From: Lichenostomus cassidix
Taxonomy: Eukaryota > Chordata > Aves > Passeriformes > Meliphagidae
DNA: 64,000 bases
Direction of reading: 5' to 3'
Assembly: GCA_008360975.2 (NCBI GenBank)
Contig: CM039194.1
Span: 9,410,426 to 9,474,425, forward strand
Shown here piece by piece: positions 1-12,350 of the stretch (positions are counted from its first letter, which is position 1; the number at the start of each line of letters is the position of its first letter). Below the pieces are notes generated by a model. The model saw nothing but the letters and a program-made list of their open reading frames with translations, had not been told where the DNA came from and did no database searches. The position numbers were made by a program, and so were the translations under genes.

Positions 1-231
1 GCCGGCCGCGCGGCCCCGACCCCGCCGGTGGGAGGAGCCTGCCCGGCCCCGCCCCGCGCGCGGCCCCGCGGCGCGGCCCCGCTCGGGAGCGCGCCCCGCC
101 CGCCCCGCTGCCCGCGCTCGCCGCAGCGCCGCTCCCTCCCCTGCGCCCGTCCCCTCCCTGCAGCCGCCCGGCGCGGTGTGGGGAGGCGGCCGCTCCGCCC
201 GCCGCCGCCGCCGCCGCCCCGAGCCGCTCAG
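1..231 (+). other. C5orf24: C5orf24 exon 1 (5' UTR, non-coding; 5' end not defined)
   Basis: A consensus donor, CAG|GTAGGT, ends this GC-rich segment at 231. The coding exon of C5orf24 begins 3 nt before its ATG at an acceptor (TTTTTGGTAG|AAA) at 7673/7674, so an upstream non-coding exon is required. This is the best candidate because it lies in the CpG island and in the right orientation. Mammalian C5orf24 also has a non-coding first exon followed by a single coding exon. The exon's 5' end cannot be set from sequence. Confidence 0.6.
201..218 (+). repeat. (GCC)6 trinucleotide run in 5' UTR
   Basis: Six perfect GCC units lie in the C5orf24 first exon, 13 nt before the donor site. CGG/GCC tracts are common in CpG-island 5' UTRs and are often length-polymorphic. 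Nothing in the sequence shows that this one has a function. Confidence 0.85.
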
Positions 232-3200
232 GTAGGTGCGGGTCGAGCCCGCGGGCCCCGGACCCTGCTCCGCGCGGTGGGAGGCGGCGGGCGGGCAAAA
301 TGGAGCCGCGGCCGGCGGGGGAGGGGAGCGGAGCGGGGCTCTCCTCTCGCCCCGCTCCGCTCCCTCTGCTCCCTCCCTGCCGCCGAGGGCTATCCCGCGG
401 TCTCCGAGCCCCGGGGTGCGGTGCCGGGCCCCGCGGGGCCGCGCGAGGGGAGCTGCGCCATCGCCGCCCGTCCCGCCGTCCCCGCCCGGCCGTGCCACGG
501 GCCCAGGGCCCTGCCGTGCCCCCCGCGGGACCGGGACGCGCCAGGCCAGCCCCGGCGCGGTGTCCCCGCTGCGGCCGGCTCGGAGGGACCTGTGCCGCCC
601 CTTTGTCCCCTCAGCTGGCCCTTGGCCGCTCCAGGTGGGGCTGGGCCCTCCTGCTCTCCAGCCTGCGGCCGGGAATTGTTCCTCCCCTTCATCACCCCCC
701 GCTCCGTGTCGTGGGGCTGGTGTGTGTGCAGGGCTCTTTATCAGCGCACATTCCCATTCGCGGGGGGCAGCTGGCTGTGCGCGCAGTCCACGGATGTACT
801 TCTGACACGCCTAAGTAGCGGTGTGCACATCGCTCACCTGCACATCGGGATACCTGGCGAGCCTTGCTGTGTCCCTTCTGTGCCTCTTTGCATTCCAACA
901 TAATGCGTGTCCAGTCTGTGTATTCTCGTGGATAGTATGGATAGTTTAGTGCATCCTTGTTTGTGCGTAGTCCTTCTGGGGTAGTTAATTAGCGAACAGT
1001 TGCACCTTAAATTTGCGTGCACTTCTACTTGGATTAACAGTTATTTTGATCCATGTGGTTTTTATTTTTGTAAAGTGAAAGGGTAGGAGGGGCACTCAGT
1101 TAATATAGTTCTTAAATTATGGTTTATTTCAGTCTTCAGATGCCACAGTTTCTCTTACAAATTTGTGTGTGTGTGCCTGTATCTCTATCCTTCAGGTTTT
1201 AGATGCAGCCTTAAACAAAAAAAGTCTCACGTGTTTTTCCATTGGCCATTGTTGAACAGATTCAACAAGTGGACCTTGTCTTTCTGCAGTCTCACACAAG
1301 AACGCTGCCATGGCTGTGTTTGGGTGTGTGGACAGGTGCCCAGAGCCTTCTGCACTAGTCCTGTGAGAGAGAAACACTCTGAAAACACACATCAGGAAGG
1401 AGATGCTTGATCCATCTCTTACACTTAAAAGTCCTTTTGTGGGAGCAGACTAGGGAAAGAGGAGAGGGTAGGTGAGAACACCCACTGAGATGAATGAGCA
1501 CCTCTTACCTCTCGGAGATATTGTTTGAGACTGCAACGAGGTCTGTTCCCTGGGGAGAAGAGCGGGTGGGCGAGAACACCCACGGAGATGAATAAGCATC
1601 TCCAGCTCCTCAAAGCCCTTGTTCTAGGCTATGGCAAGGAGTGCTCCTTTTTATTTGGGAATAGGCCCTTGAGGTGAATGGACAATTCACAAACACTAAT
1701 AATCTTTTCTTTATAAAGATCCACCTCTACCTGCTCCAGCATTCATATGCATATTTGGTTTGCCTTGAAGTTTGGTAATTGTAGAACCACAGAATAATGA
1801 GGGTGCAGTTTCAGCATACTCCCCTAAGCCAGTCTGTCTGGCGTGATGGCTGCCTCAATTCTTTGCTGCTCCATCCTCAGCTTTGGGGTTTTTCTCTAAC
1901 CTCCATTCCCTGTGCTGTGTTTGGAGGTTGCCATGTCCATCATCCAGATCTTCGAAGTCCACTAAGACCATCTTTTTGAGATCTGGGGGTTTTTTTAAGC
2001 AACAGGATCACAGAGTGGGTCAGTGGCAGCCAGTGGGTAATGTGGCTTACACTGACCTGGGACTGTCTCTGTGCCAATGGAAATGTGGGTTTCTGTTCCT
2101 CTCTTGCCCCAGTGCCCACACACTGTTGCTTTTGCTTTCTTGTTGGATTAGTTTTCACCTGGATGAGATCCCTGGTGTCGATTTGTCCTGCTCTTGCACA
2201 ATAGTTAGTGTTGGCACAAGGAGTGGGAATGTGGGAGAAAAGGGCGAGATTGTCCCATTCAGAAGAAGGGCGGATTCAGAGTAGTTTCTATTGATTATGA
2301 AACCAAACTGTCAGTTGTGTCAGTGTAACTGGAGGTGCACAGGTAATTAAATCACTGATGCCATCTTCCTTAATTTTTGTGAAGGTGTCTTAACCCTTTC
2401 AAGGTGTCCTGTTCATCATCGCCATCATATATGGTCTTTATTTTGAGGTGGGAAGAAGTCAGCTGACATCGTAGCTGCTGTTAGCATCTAGTGAAACTCT
2501 GCCCTTGGATATGGCTTATTTGGTTTCTAGGGTTAGAAAGGCTAGCAATTACTTGTCTGGCTGGTTTTGCAATCAAATAATGAATGAACCCGAAAAGTTA
2601 AGTTTACTTGACACTTAGTCTAGTGGTGCTTGCCAACATCAACTCTTTGTGAGAGCAGCTGAGCTCTGTTTGTAATACAAAGCTGGTGCTTAGGCTTTGG
2701 AGAGCTTTGTTTCTCCAAGGGTGTCTGAATCAAAAGACTTGAGGTCCCGGGGGCACAGAGACGCACCCAGGTCGCAGCTCTCTGGTGAGGAGTAGGAGGC
2801 ACAGACCACGGTGAGGGAAGGCTCCCATTCTCCCTGACATTTGAAGCGGGTGGGTGTTTCAGCTCCAAATAACTCTCTGTCACGTAAGAAAATGACCCTG
2901 GGTCACCAGGGGAAGGACTGTATTTGTAAGTTGTTGTATTGCTTGGGGAACTCTTAATTTCTTAGTGGTTTTGCACTAGGAATAATTGCAAAAGAAACTG
3001 TTTCCAAAATTGTGTTGTCTCTTCGATTTGCAGTCTTATGTTGTCATACAGTAACTCTAGCAAGTCACCCCTGTAAATAAATTATTTCTTATATTTTGGC
3101 AGTTTTTAATATATTTTACCTGGTGTCAAACGGTGAGAAAAATCGTATTATACACTGACTGCGGAAAGGGCTTCATAAGCACAATGTGGAAAAACTGGTT

Positions 3201-6200
3201 ATCGAGCTTCACAAGTAGTTTAGATTTCAATTGTAGGTTCGGGTGTTACAGTGTATGTTGTGCCACTGATAGAATTTCATACTTAGTATTTTTAAAATAT
3301 TTTTATTTATGTGAATACTCCAGATAGGGTGCAGCTTTGTGAAAACAAGCAGTTACAGGGTTTTAAAAACTGGGTAAGGCCCTACTTTCGCAAGAGAGTT
3401 AGTGTGTAGAGAAGGAGCTGACAATAAAAGGGACATGTGAAAAACATTTAAATTGATAGAATTAATTTTCTCAGTGAGTGATGAAAGGATTTCTCACACA
3501 TGCTGTCCTAAGAGAGAAGAGCAGAACTGACACCGTATTTCTGTTGTGGTCTTGAAAGGGAAAATATTCCTCCTGCTGCTGTTGCCGCTCTACCCCCCCT
3601 GAAAAGCAAAGCAGCCCTGTGGTGCTCCCCAGGGCCGTGGAATTCGGCATAGAGCCTCCTTTATGAGGAATCCCGAACAGAGCCCAGCCTGTGCTCTGCT
3701 CCCGCCGCCTTCATTGGCAGCAGTGACCTTCAGAGAGCTGTGCACAAATGATACTTGTGGCTGCTTGTGTTGTTAAGTAGCGAGTCACATACTTTGTATG
3801 TGTTGGACGATGATGAAAATGCGCTGCTACAGCCTCCCACAGCCCCATCGATACTGTGGAAACTATTGCAAGCTCAGCGGTGAAAAACCTCAGAAAAACG
3901 AGTGGGTGTTGTGTACTAACCCTCATTAAAAGCAAAATTGTCCCTGTTGGTGAGAGGAGTTTACCCTTCCTGGTATTCATCATTTGAAAAGCTGTAATAT
4001 AGGTGGACTTAGTGTTTTGTGCAGTTTTGCTGTGATTCAGGTGTGTTTTAGCAGAAGTCAGAGGCGCTTGCTGAGTCAGGTCTGTTCTGGCTCTCACCAG
4101 GCCACAGAAGGCAGGCTAGGGTGGGTGAGAGCAGAGCAGTTGCCTGCTGCTCATGCTGGAGCTGATTATTCTGCTCAATGCAGATAATGGGTCTCAGGTC
4201 CAGTACTCAGTATAAAATAGCTACTGAGCAACTGCCTGTTCTGGGGGGCTTGTGAACGTCTCTGCTCATCAAAGGTTTCCTCTTGTCTACGCTGGCAGCT
4301 AAATCCTGCCTGTGAAGAAGGCAGGGTATGATGTTTGAAAGCCAAAGATGGCATCACATCACAGCCCAAGAGGGTGTTTTTACGCAACGTGATTTGAGTA
4401 GCTTTGATATTAAAATTTTGTGTAGTGAACAGGTCATGAACGGGCATTTTCTGCAGGGTTTCAAGCCTGGAGGGAGGTGGGCCATAACAGTACCAAGAGC
4501 CTTAGCAGCTGTGAGCTGGAGCTGCATGCTAAGCTGTATTTCGGGATACAAGGAGGGGTCATGACCATGTCCAGATATTCCCTGTAGCAAAGCTGTGTGG
4601 GTCCCCAGCTGGATGGTCCTGTTTCTTTCTAGCAGTGGTGGAGCTTCCATGCTTCATTGCATGAGAAACTCTGGTGCTGCCTCTCTTTTCCCAAAGCCAG
4701 CTTATCCAGCACCTCCTCCCTTCCCCAGCATTTGTATAGATATAAATTACCAGGCACTAAAGGATCCATGCAGAAAATCCTCTACAGTCGCTTTCCAGTG
4801 AATCTTTTTGAAATACAACTAGATTTTCTTGTTGCAGTGTCTCATCTTAACTATTTGTTTACACAGAGGCATTCAGCCAGTCTGTTGAATCAGTTTAAAA
4901 ACTGATTTAAGTAAACTGTTGCAAATATTTTTACGTATCTATTTACAGGTTTAAAACAAGAAAGTTCTATCTTGTAGGAAACTTTTTTGGAGGGTTTTAT
5001 TCAAGAATGATTGCATATAAAGTTGTATGTGTTTAGCTATACAATTTAGCTCGAGTGTAATTTTTAAATTGGCATAGCTTTGCATTTTCTACCAATTCTC
5101 TTTTGTACTGTATATCTCCCTGCCAAGAAACCTGCTTCCACTCTACAGATACACTCGCTACATTCTTTTATTCCCAACTGTAATGTGAATGAAGGAAAAT
5201 TATGCTGGAGATTCCATGGTAGGGTAATTAAGCTCAATTACAGATTTCCTTTTCAAAACTTTTCAAAAAAAGTCTTAAAAAAGACAGAATAGGAACCTTG
5301 GCCACTACTTGAAATTTGCATGGTTTGATGAAAAATGGTGCAGAGAGGGGGGGAAAAAGCATTATAAAAAATCCTATTGGCAGTGTTCCACTGAGATTGG
5401 GGGTTTTGTTAAGCTTCCTCTAGAAAGAAATTTTAAACAGTTACTGATTTGTATGTCCTTCTTCATTGATCCATTCTAGTAATACTGGTTGTTGCCAGAT
5501 GGAAGGTAAAGTATCATCAGCCAGGTCTTGTGTGTGAAGTCAGTGTTTTTCAGAGCTCTCAGTGGTATTGCAGTAGACACAAAGCACATGCATGTGGTGA
5601 GGAAGCTCCAGCATTTGTCAGCTACAGCAGAATATATTCACTGTCTTGGAGTACCTGTGATGGTTCTCCCCCGGAAAGATGGATGGAAAAATCCCCAAGT
5701 GTAATGAACAGAAGAAGCAGAGAATAAGAATGTAATACAGGAGGGGGAGTGTAAGCCTAGTTGGTTTAATGAGAAATACCAGGGGCCTCTGCTTTATTCA
5801 GTGCCTTCTCCCAGCTCTGGTGTGTTCCTTGGATACTGGGCAGCTGAACTGATCCTTCTTTGTGGCAGTCGAGCTTGGAGCAGCTTTTTGGGGCCAAAGA
5901 CAGTATTCCTGTGTCTAAAATGAGTCCTGAGACAAGAATGCTGCTCACCACTCCAAGTGTCTCTAGTGGATCAACAAACAGCGGAACAGCCTTTCAGGGC
6001 CGCTGGGCTTTAGTCTCTCTGCAGCAAAAGGACATTATAGAACCCTCATGTTTGCAATTACATATAATGAAAAATCTCAGGTATTTTTTGCGATATTGCA
6101 GGCACTTTTCTAGTGGGGTTAAAGAAAGGTAACATATTTTTGACTGCTAATTGTAGGAAACCTTAAGCTTGCTTTTTATTGCTGCACAGAAACGTCTGTC

Positions 6201-7673
6201 TGGTCTCTTGACCTGAGTGTATTTCCTTTGTCCTTTGCTAAGCGCAGGCTTACAAACTATTCTTAGTTGTTTTGTTTGCTGGTTAACAGCTGCAATAACA
6301 GTGGTTTCACTTTTGTTCTACTGTACCCTATGCAATGCACCAACATTGTGGCACGTGAAATATCTCTGCTAGAACATCTAATATTTAAACTATATTACTG
6401 TCATAATTTCAGTATTTGACATAAACCCACATTCATATATTTGCACAAGAGTAATGCACGCTGTAATGTGCATTTGACAAGCCAGGGTAGATTGAGTGTT
6501 CCAACAGGGAATGTATCCTTTGTAATCAGGAGAAAAGAGCATGGGGATTTACTCCAGGGTAAATAGACTGTCTGTGCTGTGTGCTTTCTCTTTTGCTGGC
6601 AGGAAACATTCATAACTGCCAAATAAATTCAGTAATCAATGGTAGAGTTTAAATTTTGTTGCTGTAGGTGATATTCCAGAGCTATTGCAGGGAAAAGATA
6701 ATAAATCTTCCAGACCTTATCTACTTGAGAAATTTACCATGGGAAGATATATTTGGTGTCCTAAGCGTGACTGTAAGGCACAGAAATACTCTGAAAGGCC
6801 AGATATTTATTGGCTTAGTCTTGTCTTCAGCATGGCTAAATATTACTATCTTAAACTGAGTAGTTGCAGCTTATTTAAGTTGTAGAACCAATATAGTTGA
6901 ATGGAAAATATGATTGCTTTATTTGCCAGAGTTGTTGGCATTGCCAACAATATCAACATATCTCAGTGCTGGCATTGCCAGCAGTTTGTAGCTTCTCCCC
7001 TAGCTAGGACAGCAGTGGCATTTCTGCAATCCAGCATCTTGTACTTCATTACAGATTTATTTCATCCCTCTGCTTTCCCAACTATGGCACCATTGTCTTG
7101 CCAAATGCCTTATGTGTTTCCTTCTTTGACATTAATTGTGACATGAAATAACAGAACTGAGTAGCACTTTATTCTTTTGCTGCAGTTAAGCAAACAAAAA
7201 ACTCTGTAAGACTCTCAATCTGCTATACCTAGAGAGTGATAACATCTTTCCTTGGCTTATAGCAGGGATTAATCTTAAAGGTTAATCTTAAAGCTAGAAC
7301 TAAAATTTAGATGAGATTTGGTTAGAAAGGTTTTGGAATTGTAGGTGAGCAAATATTGTAGGTATTGGTTGCTTAAACGCTATCATTCAGTTTTTTAAAT
7401 TACTTCTTCCCTAATTATACCTATGTGAATAATACATGGTTTAAACTGTCCTTTTTAACTATGTGTAAAGGTTGCTGTGCAGAACCTCAAGTGAAGGCTT
7501 AATAAAACTAATTTCAAAAGTAATTTACTGACATCAGTACTTTTTACTAAAAATAGACTGAGTCATTCGGACTCATTTTAAGAGACAGAGTTAGCTTTTG
7601 AAAGACTCTCTTTTGTGGAACGCTGCAGTATTATTATATATTGATACATATTTCCCTCTCTTGTTTTTGGTAG
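232..7673 (+). other. C5orf24: C5orf24 intron 1
   Basis: This 7.4-kb GT-AG intron separates the non-coding exon from the coding exon. Its first ~450 bp are the tail of the CpG island, and the rest is AT-rich single-copy-looking sequence. Apart from a ~98-bp tandem duplication near 1450-1620, I see no repeats, RNA genes or credible coding exons. The open frames inside it are short, lack splice context and resemble nothing I recognise. Confidence 0.6.
1450..1620. repeat. diverged ~98-bp tandem duplication (two copies)
   Basis: The segment GAGAACACCCACTGAGATGA near 1474 recurs with two or three changes near 1572, at a spacing of 98 nt. Flanking similarity (GGAAAGAGG/GGAGAAGAG upstream, CTCTTACCTCT/CTCCAGCTCCT downstream) extends it to roughly the full period. 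It lies in C5orf24 intron 1. It looks like an old local duplication and does not belong to a repeat family I recognise. Confidence 0.6.
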
Positions 7674-8243
<570 letters not shown>

Positions 8244-9113
8244 AAGGAGGGAATAAGTAGATCCTTACTAATCTGCTTTATGCTGATTTTGGGCATGTTT
8301 ATTGAGTTTTCTTGTAATGGTTGCCTAAGTCTTGGTTTCTAGATTTTATTCCAATAATGCCATAGCCTACAGGTGCAATTCATAACTTTTACAGAGTGTT
8401 GAGAAGGCTTTGGTTTAAAGGGGCTTCTGTTGGTTTTAAATCATAATTTATAAGGAAGTCTGAAGTGATACATTATGCCTTGGTGTTGATACTTAAGTAT
8501 TGTCCATGTCCCTAGTTTTAAGTTCAATTTCTCATAAATCTTGATGTGTGGTTATTCATTAAATAATTGAAATAAGGAGGACAGAAATTAGCTGGCTGAT
8601 TGTTCATGATGTGGCCTGTCCCACAATAAGCAACTTAGCCAGTTAAGTTCTTACTTGACAAGAAAAATTGATAAAGTGGCAGGCCACATTTTCCACTTCT
8701 GCAGGACCTTCTACAGACCTCAGATAGATTTAAAATAGACTTAAACAAAAAAAGCCCCCAACCTTTTATTTCTGAAGTGATTCCAAGTGGCTTTTATTTC
8801 TGGAGTTGTAGTGTTAAGTAAATTTCAACTAATGCTCCAAAAATATTTTTGAAGATATTAAAGAAACCTGAGTGTTTGTACAGCACATTACGGCTTCACA
8901 GCGCCTTACAGAGACAAGTTACTTTGCCTTTAGGTGAGAGCTGTTCTTTTAGTTACACTGGTACAGGATTCTGCTGGGTAATTTTGAAATGCCTAATAGT
9001 ACGTATACCAAACCACAAATAATTCTTTGAAATTTGAAATATTTTATAAGAAATTAAGTACTGTTCATTCTAGTTAGGCACTTGGTTAATATTTTACAGT
9101 AGGTTCTTAAATC

Positions 9114-9121
9114 TGTAAATA
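9114..9121 (+). promoter_or_regulatory. Pumilio-response-element match (TGTAAATA)
   Basis: An exact match to the UGUANAUA Pumilio consensus sits in the predicted C5orf24 3' UTR. It lies within a near-palindrome, GTAAATAGCTGTTTAC. An 8-mer will occur by chance in a 4-kb AT-rich UTR, so this is only a candidate. Confidence 0.3.
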
Positions 9122-10364
9122 GCTGTTTACGCTGGCTTTTGCCTTTCAATCTGTGCTTAGATGGCGACAGTTTAATAGCTTTTAAATGAATAATCTATAA
9201 TGTTTACAAATTAAACTTTTTAAATAGACACTGTTGCCAACTTTTTAGACTCAGTTTTGCCAGATATTCCTGGAAGTACAGTTATTTCGTTGTTTGACAC
9301 TTATACTATATTTAAGTTATGGAAGCTTATATATCTACCAAAGGATTCCATTTTCATGATTTATAAAAGCAAACTGTATAGCTGATGCAAACAGGATGCA
9401 GTTTACTGCACTGCTAGACCCCAGATATAGAGTAATTCATCTATGCATGCAAGCCAGAAAAAGATGTTGTTGGTTAACTATAAATACCTTTCTTGACTCA
9501 AACTAAAACCTCCCCTCCTCCCAAAAGGAATGTTCAGTTTTTCAACTGGGCGTGTGTAATTTTTTTTTTAAGTGTGGGAGAATGCGTGCGTGTGAGTGTG
9601 TAAAATACTTTCATCCAGACTTCAAAAAAAAAAAAAATCAGTCCTCAGTGTTGCATATTGTTTGTTCTAAATTTACTGAAACTAAAACCTTTTCTTTAAT
9701 CTGGATGAAAGTTTACATTTAAATCATTTCACATATAAAATGACTTTATGATAAATTTGTAGCTTGAAATATATGGGGAGGGGAAATATATAGAGTTTGC
9801 AGATTTGGGGGAGAATAAAAATTTGGGTTAATTGAGCCTGTGCTGAATGGGTAATGATGCTGGTAATTTTTGTTAATATAAATGCTATTCTGGCCTGCTG
9901 TCATTTTGACTAGACCTCTTGATTTCAGTGATGACAACTTAAGAAACAGATGTCATGTTTCATACCTTTTTTATCAGGAAAAAAGCAGCAAGCCTTCAGG
10001 TGTTCCAGTGATGCCTAACACATATTGAGCTGGACTTTTGCTGTACTTTACAATAGGTGTGTTGAATTGTTTTGGGGGAACTGTGTATGCACTGGCAACT
10101 AAGACAATGAACCTCAACTTATACTGGATGGCTCCTTAGTCGATAGATGAACTAATGGCAGCTAAATTGCTACTAAGGAATAGTTTCTTCGTGCTGAAGC
10201 TCTGAAATCCAGTTGTACGTTCTGTTCCTCAGCAAACTCGCAAGTCTGAAATTTAGCAGTCTTTCTCAGAAGATGTAACTTCTGACACGTGTAAAATGCT
10301 AACGTGAGTTCATTCACCCTCAGGATCTGTGTTCTATTGGCTGTTTTTAATCAGATGATTTTTC

Positions 10365-10370
10365 AATAAA
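10365..10370 (+). terminator. C5orf24: possible internal poly(A) signal (AATAAA) of C5orf24
   Basis: Canonical AATAAA (TTTTTCAATAAAAGACTGC) about 2.1 kb into the 3' UTR, with a T/G-rich stretch not far downstream. It could produce a shorter mRNA isoform. Evidence is motif only. Confidence 0.35.
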
Positions 10371-12327
10371 AGACTGCTTTAAGTTTTTTCCTGAACTCAG
10401 CTGGGCAAGCAGTCCTCTTCAGCTGAATGTATAACTGCAGGAGTGTCACACCTCGTTGGCAAGGAACGTGTTGCATGTCACCACTGTACCTTGGAGAAAC
10501 TCCACTCCTTACCTCCTCCTGTTGATCCTGTTTGCTCCTGTCCGTTCCTCACTTGTGCATCCACTCAATGGTGCTGTGCTGTGTGTCAGGAGATAATGCA
10601 GATGTATTGCTGTTCTGCTAGTATAATTTGTATTCACGTATGCTGATGAAATAATGAAATCACCTAAGCAATTTCTGTTCATTACAGTGTTTATTAATTA
10701 TATCAGATGAAATATAATCCCAGTAAAAACTAATTAATGTTGTCAGTTGTGAAATGATGAGCATCAAGTAGAAAAAGTGTTCAGAGAGCCCACAGTGGGC
10801 TGCTTGGCACTCTAGATTTAGGAAGGAGACCAGAAGTGCACTGCTGTCTTTTCCTAATTCTGCTTTATTTTATATCTGACTAGAGTTTACTGGTGCCATG
10901 CAGTGAGGGGAAGAAAATAAGGAGAGAAGAGATTCAAAGTGATTAGAAATGAAATTTTCAAATAATTCTGTTCTTCCTGTGTATACTCTGCAGAATACAT
11001 TGTGTTTTTTTCAACACTTTTCTTTCCATGAGAAACACTGAAACAGCATGTTAATGCCTAAACTTTATTAGTACCAATGGGAAAACTGGCATTTTCCCCC
11101 CATAGTATGAAAACATTACTTGTAAGGTAAATTGCTTATTTTATATTATATATCATAATTCAGCTATTCATAAGCTAGGATCACTGTTGTGTGTTAACAC
11201 TGTTCGGAAGACCGACATGTCAAGTTTAGGTTTTAATAATTTCTTTTAATTATCAAGTTTCTAACGTCTTATTTATACATAAATGAAATGTATTAGCTTG
11301 CTATTATTCCTTAATGATGCTATAAAGTTCACTGTTTAATATACATATAGTAACTACTATTCATTTTCTGATTAAATTTACTTAAACTTTAAAACCAAAT
11401 AATTTTGCTACTATAAAGTCTTGCACTGGACAGATTCAAGATGCTAGCTCCATATTTTGGCAGAAAAAATCAGATACCATCAGAAGCGGGTGACTGATAT
11501 CAGAGATGGTATTTCTAAAATCAGCACTTAGCTTTGTCATTAAAGCAATGTTCTTTATATCTTGGATTTAGTTTAAAGTAATTGAAATAACTAGAGCCAT
11601 TAAAGATCTCTCTTCTGAATTAATATATTTTCATTTTGTCTGAAGGATCTTCATGTTCAGTCAGGACAAAACTAAGCCTTGTCAGTGAAAAGTGATGTGT
11701 CTGTGAAAAGAATTACCTGGAACTACAATACACAGAGTAATTCAGATGAGAATTTTAATTCCCTCCCCCATTTTGAAGAGCTTTAAAAGGCAGAGCAATG
11801 TGAAGTCATTTGTGCAATGGTTTCATTAGCTGTGACTCTGCTGTTCTTTGTTAAATGTATAATAATGTTTCATGCTACCCTTAGAGTTGACAGTTAAAAC
11901 AGCTGATAACAATCATAAATACTTGGAACTGCAGACTTCATTTCTGATTACAAAAGAAGTTTATTCCTCTCTATTTTAATGCATATATTTTAACACCGCT
12001 TAAATATATTTATGACTTCAGTAGAGACTAGACATTTCTCCTTATAATTTTTTTTTCCAAATAGAAGAATCTGTATTCTAAAATTTGAACCACTTTCTGT
12101 TACTTCAGTCTTTCATCATTTGCTTTTCCACAGGTTTACTTTGGGGGTAACAGTAATCTGTTAAATAACTAGTATCAGCACCCTGTCCTCTGCTGTAAAA
12201 AGCCTGATTAGATACTGTGTATGTTTTTATGTCCATGAACTTGAGCTACTCGTGTGCAATTATGTGTATGGGAATGGAGTAGTGTTCATGATCTGTATTT
12301 ACATCATCATATGGATGTATATTTATT

Positions 12328-12333
12328 AATAAA
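12328..12333 (+). terminator. C5orf24: probable distal poly(A) signal of C5orf24
   Basis: Canonical AATAAA in TATTTATTAATAAAGTTAAT. A T/G-rich tract (TTTTTCTTGGTTTTGGGGGT) starts about 30 nt further on, the usual downstream element. It would give a 3' UTR of ~4.1 kb, in line with the long UTR of the mammalian orthologue. Confidence 0.6.
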
Positions 12334-12350
12334 GTTAATACTTTAAAACC

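Larger units (their letters stand above)
1..700. promoter_or_regulatory. C5orf24: CpG island promoter of C5orf24
   Basis: The window opens inside a strongly GC- and CpG-rich block that fades after about position 620-700 into ordinary AT-rich sequence. It contains the donor splice site that closes the first, non-coding exon (CAG|GTAGGT at 231/232). No TATA box is obvious, as expected for a CpG-island promoter of a broadly expressed gene. The island may begin before the window, so its 5' edge and the transcription start are unknown. Long open frames here on both strands follow from the GC content and are not genes. Confidence 0.8.
8244..12350 (+). other. C5orf24: C5orf24 3' UTR (~4.1 kb)
   Basis: About 4.1 kb of AT-rich sequence without credible ORFs follows the stop and runs to an AATAAA at 12328-12333. 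Mammalian C5orf24 mRNAs also carry a 3' UTR of several kilobases. It contains an internal AATAAA at 10365, a Pumilio-type element TGTAAATA at 9114, many ATTTA motifs and an A-run near 9624. I recognise no transposable elements in it. The extent is inferred from the poly(A) signals, not from transcript data. Confidence 0.65.

Noticed and set aside
28..903. 291-codon + frame and overlapping frames in the first CpG island
   Set aside because: Pro/Ala/Arg-rich translation driven by GC content; it runs across the exon 1 donor and resembles no protein family.
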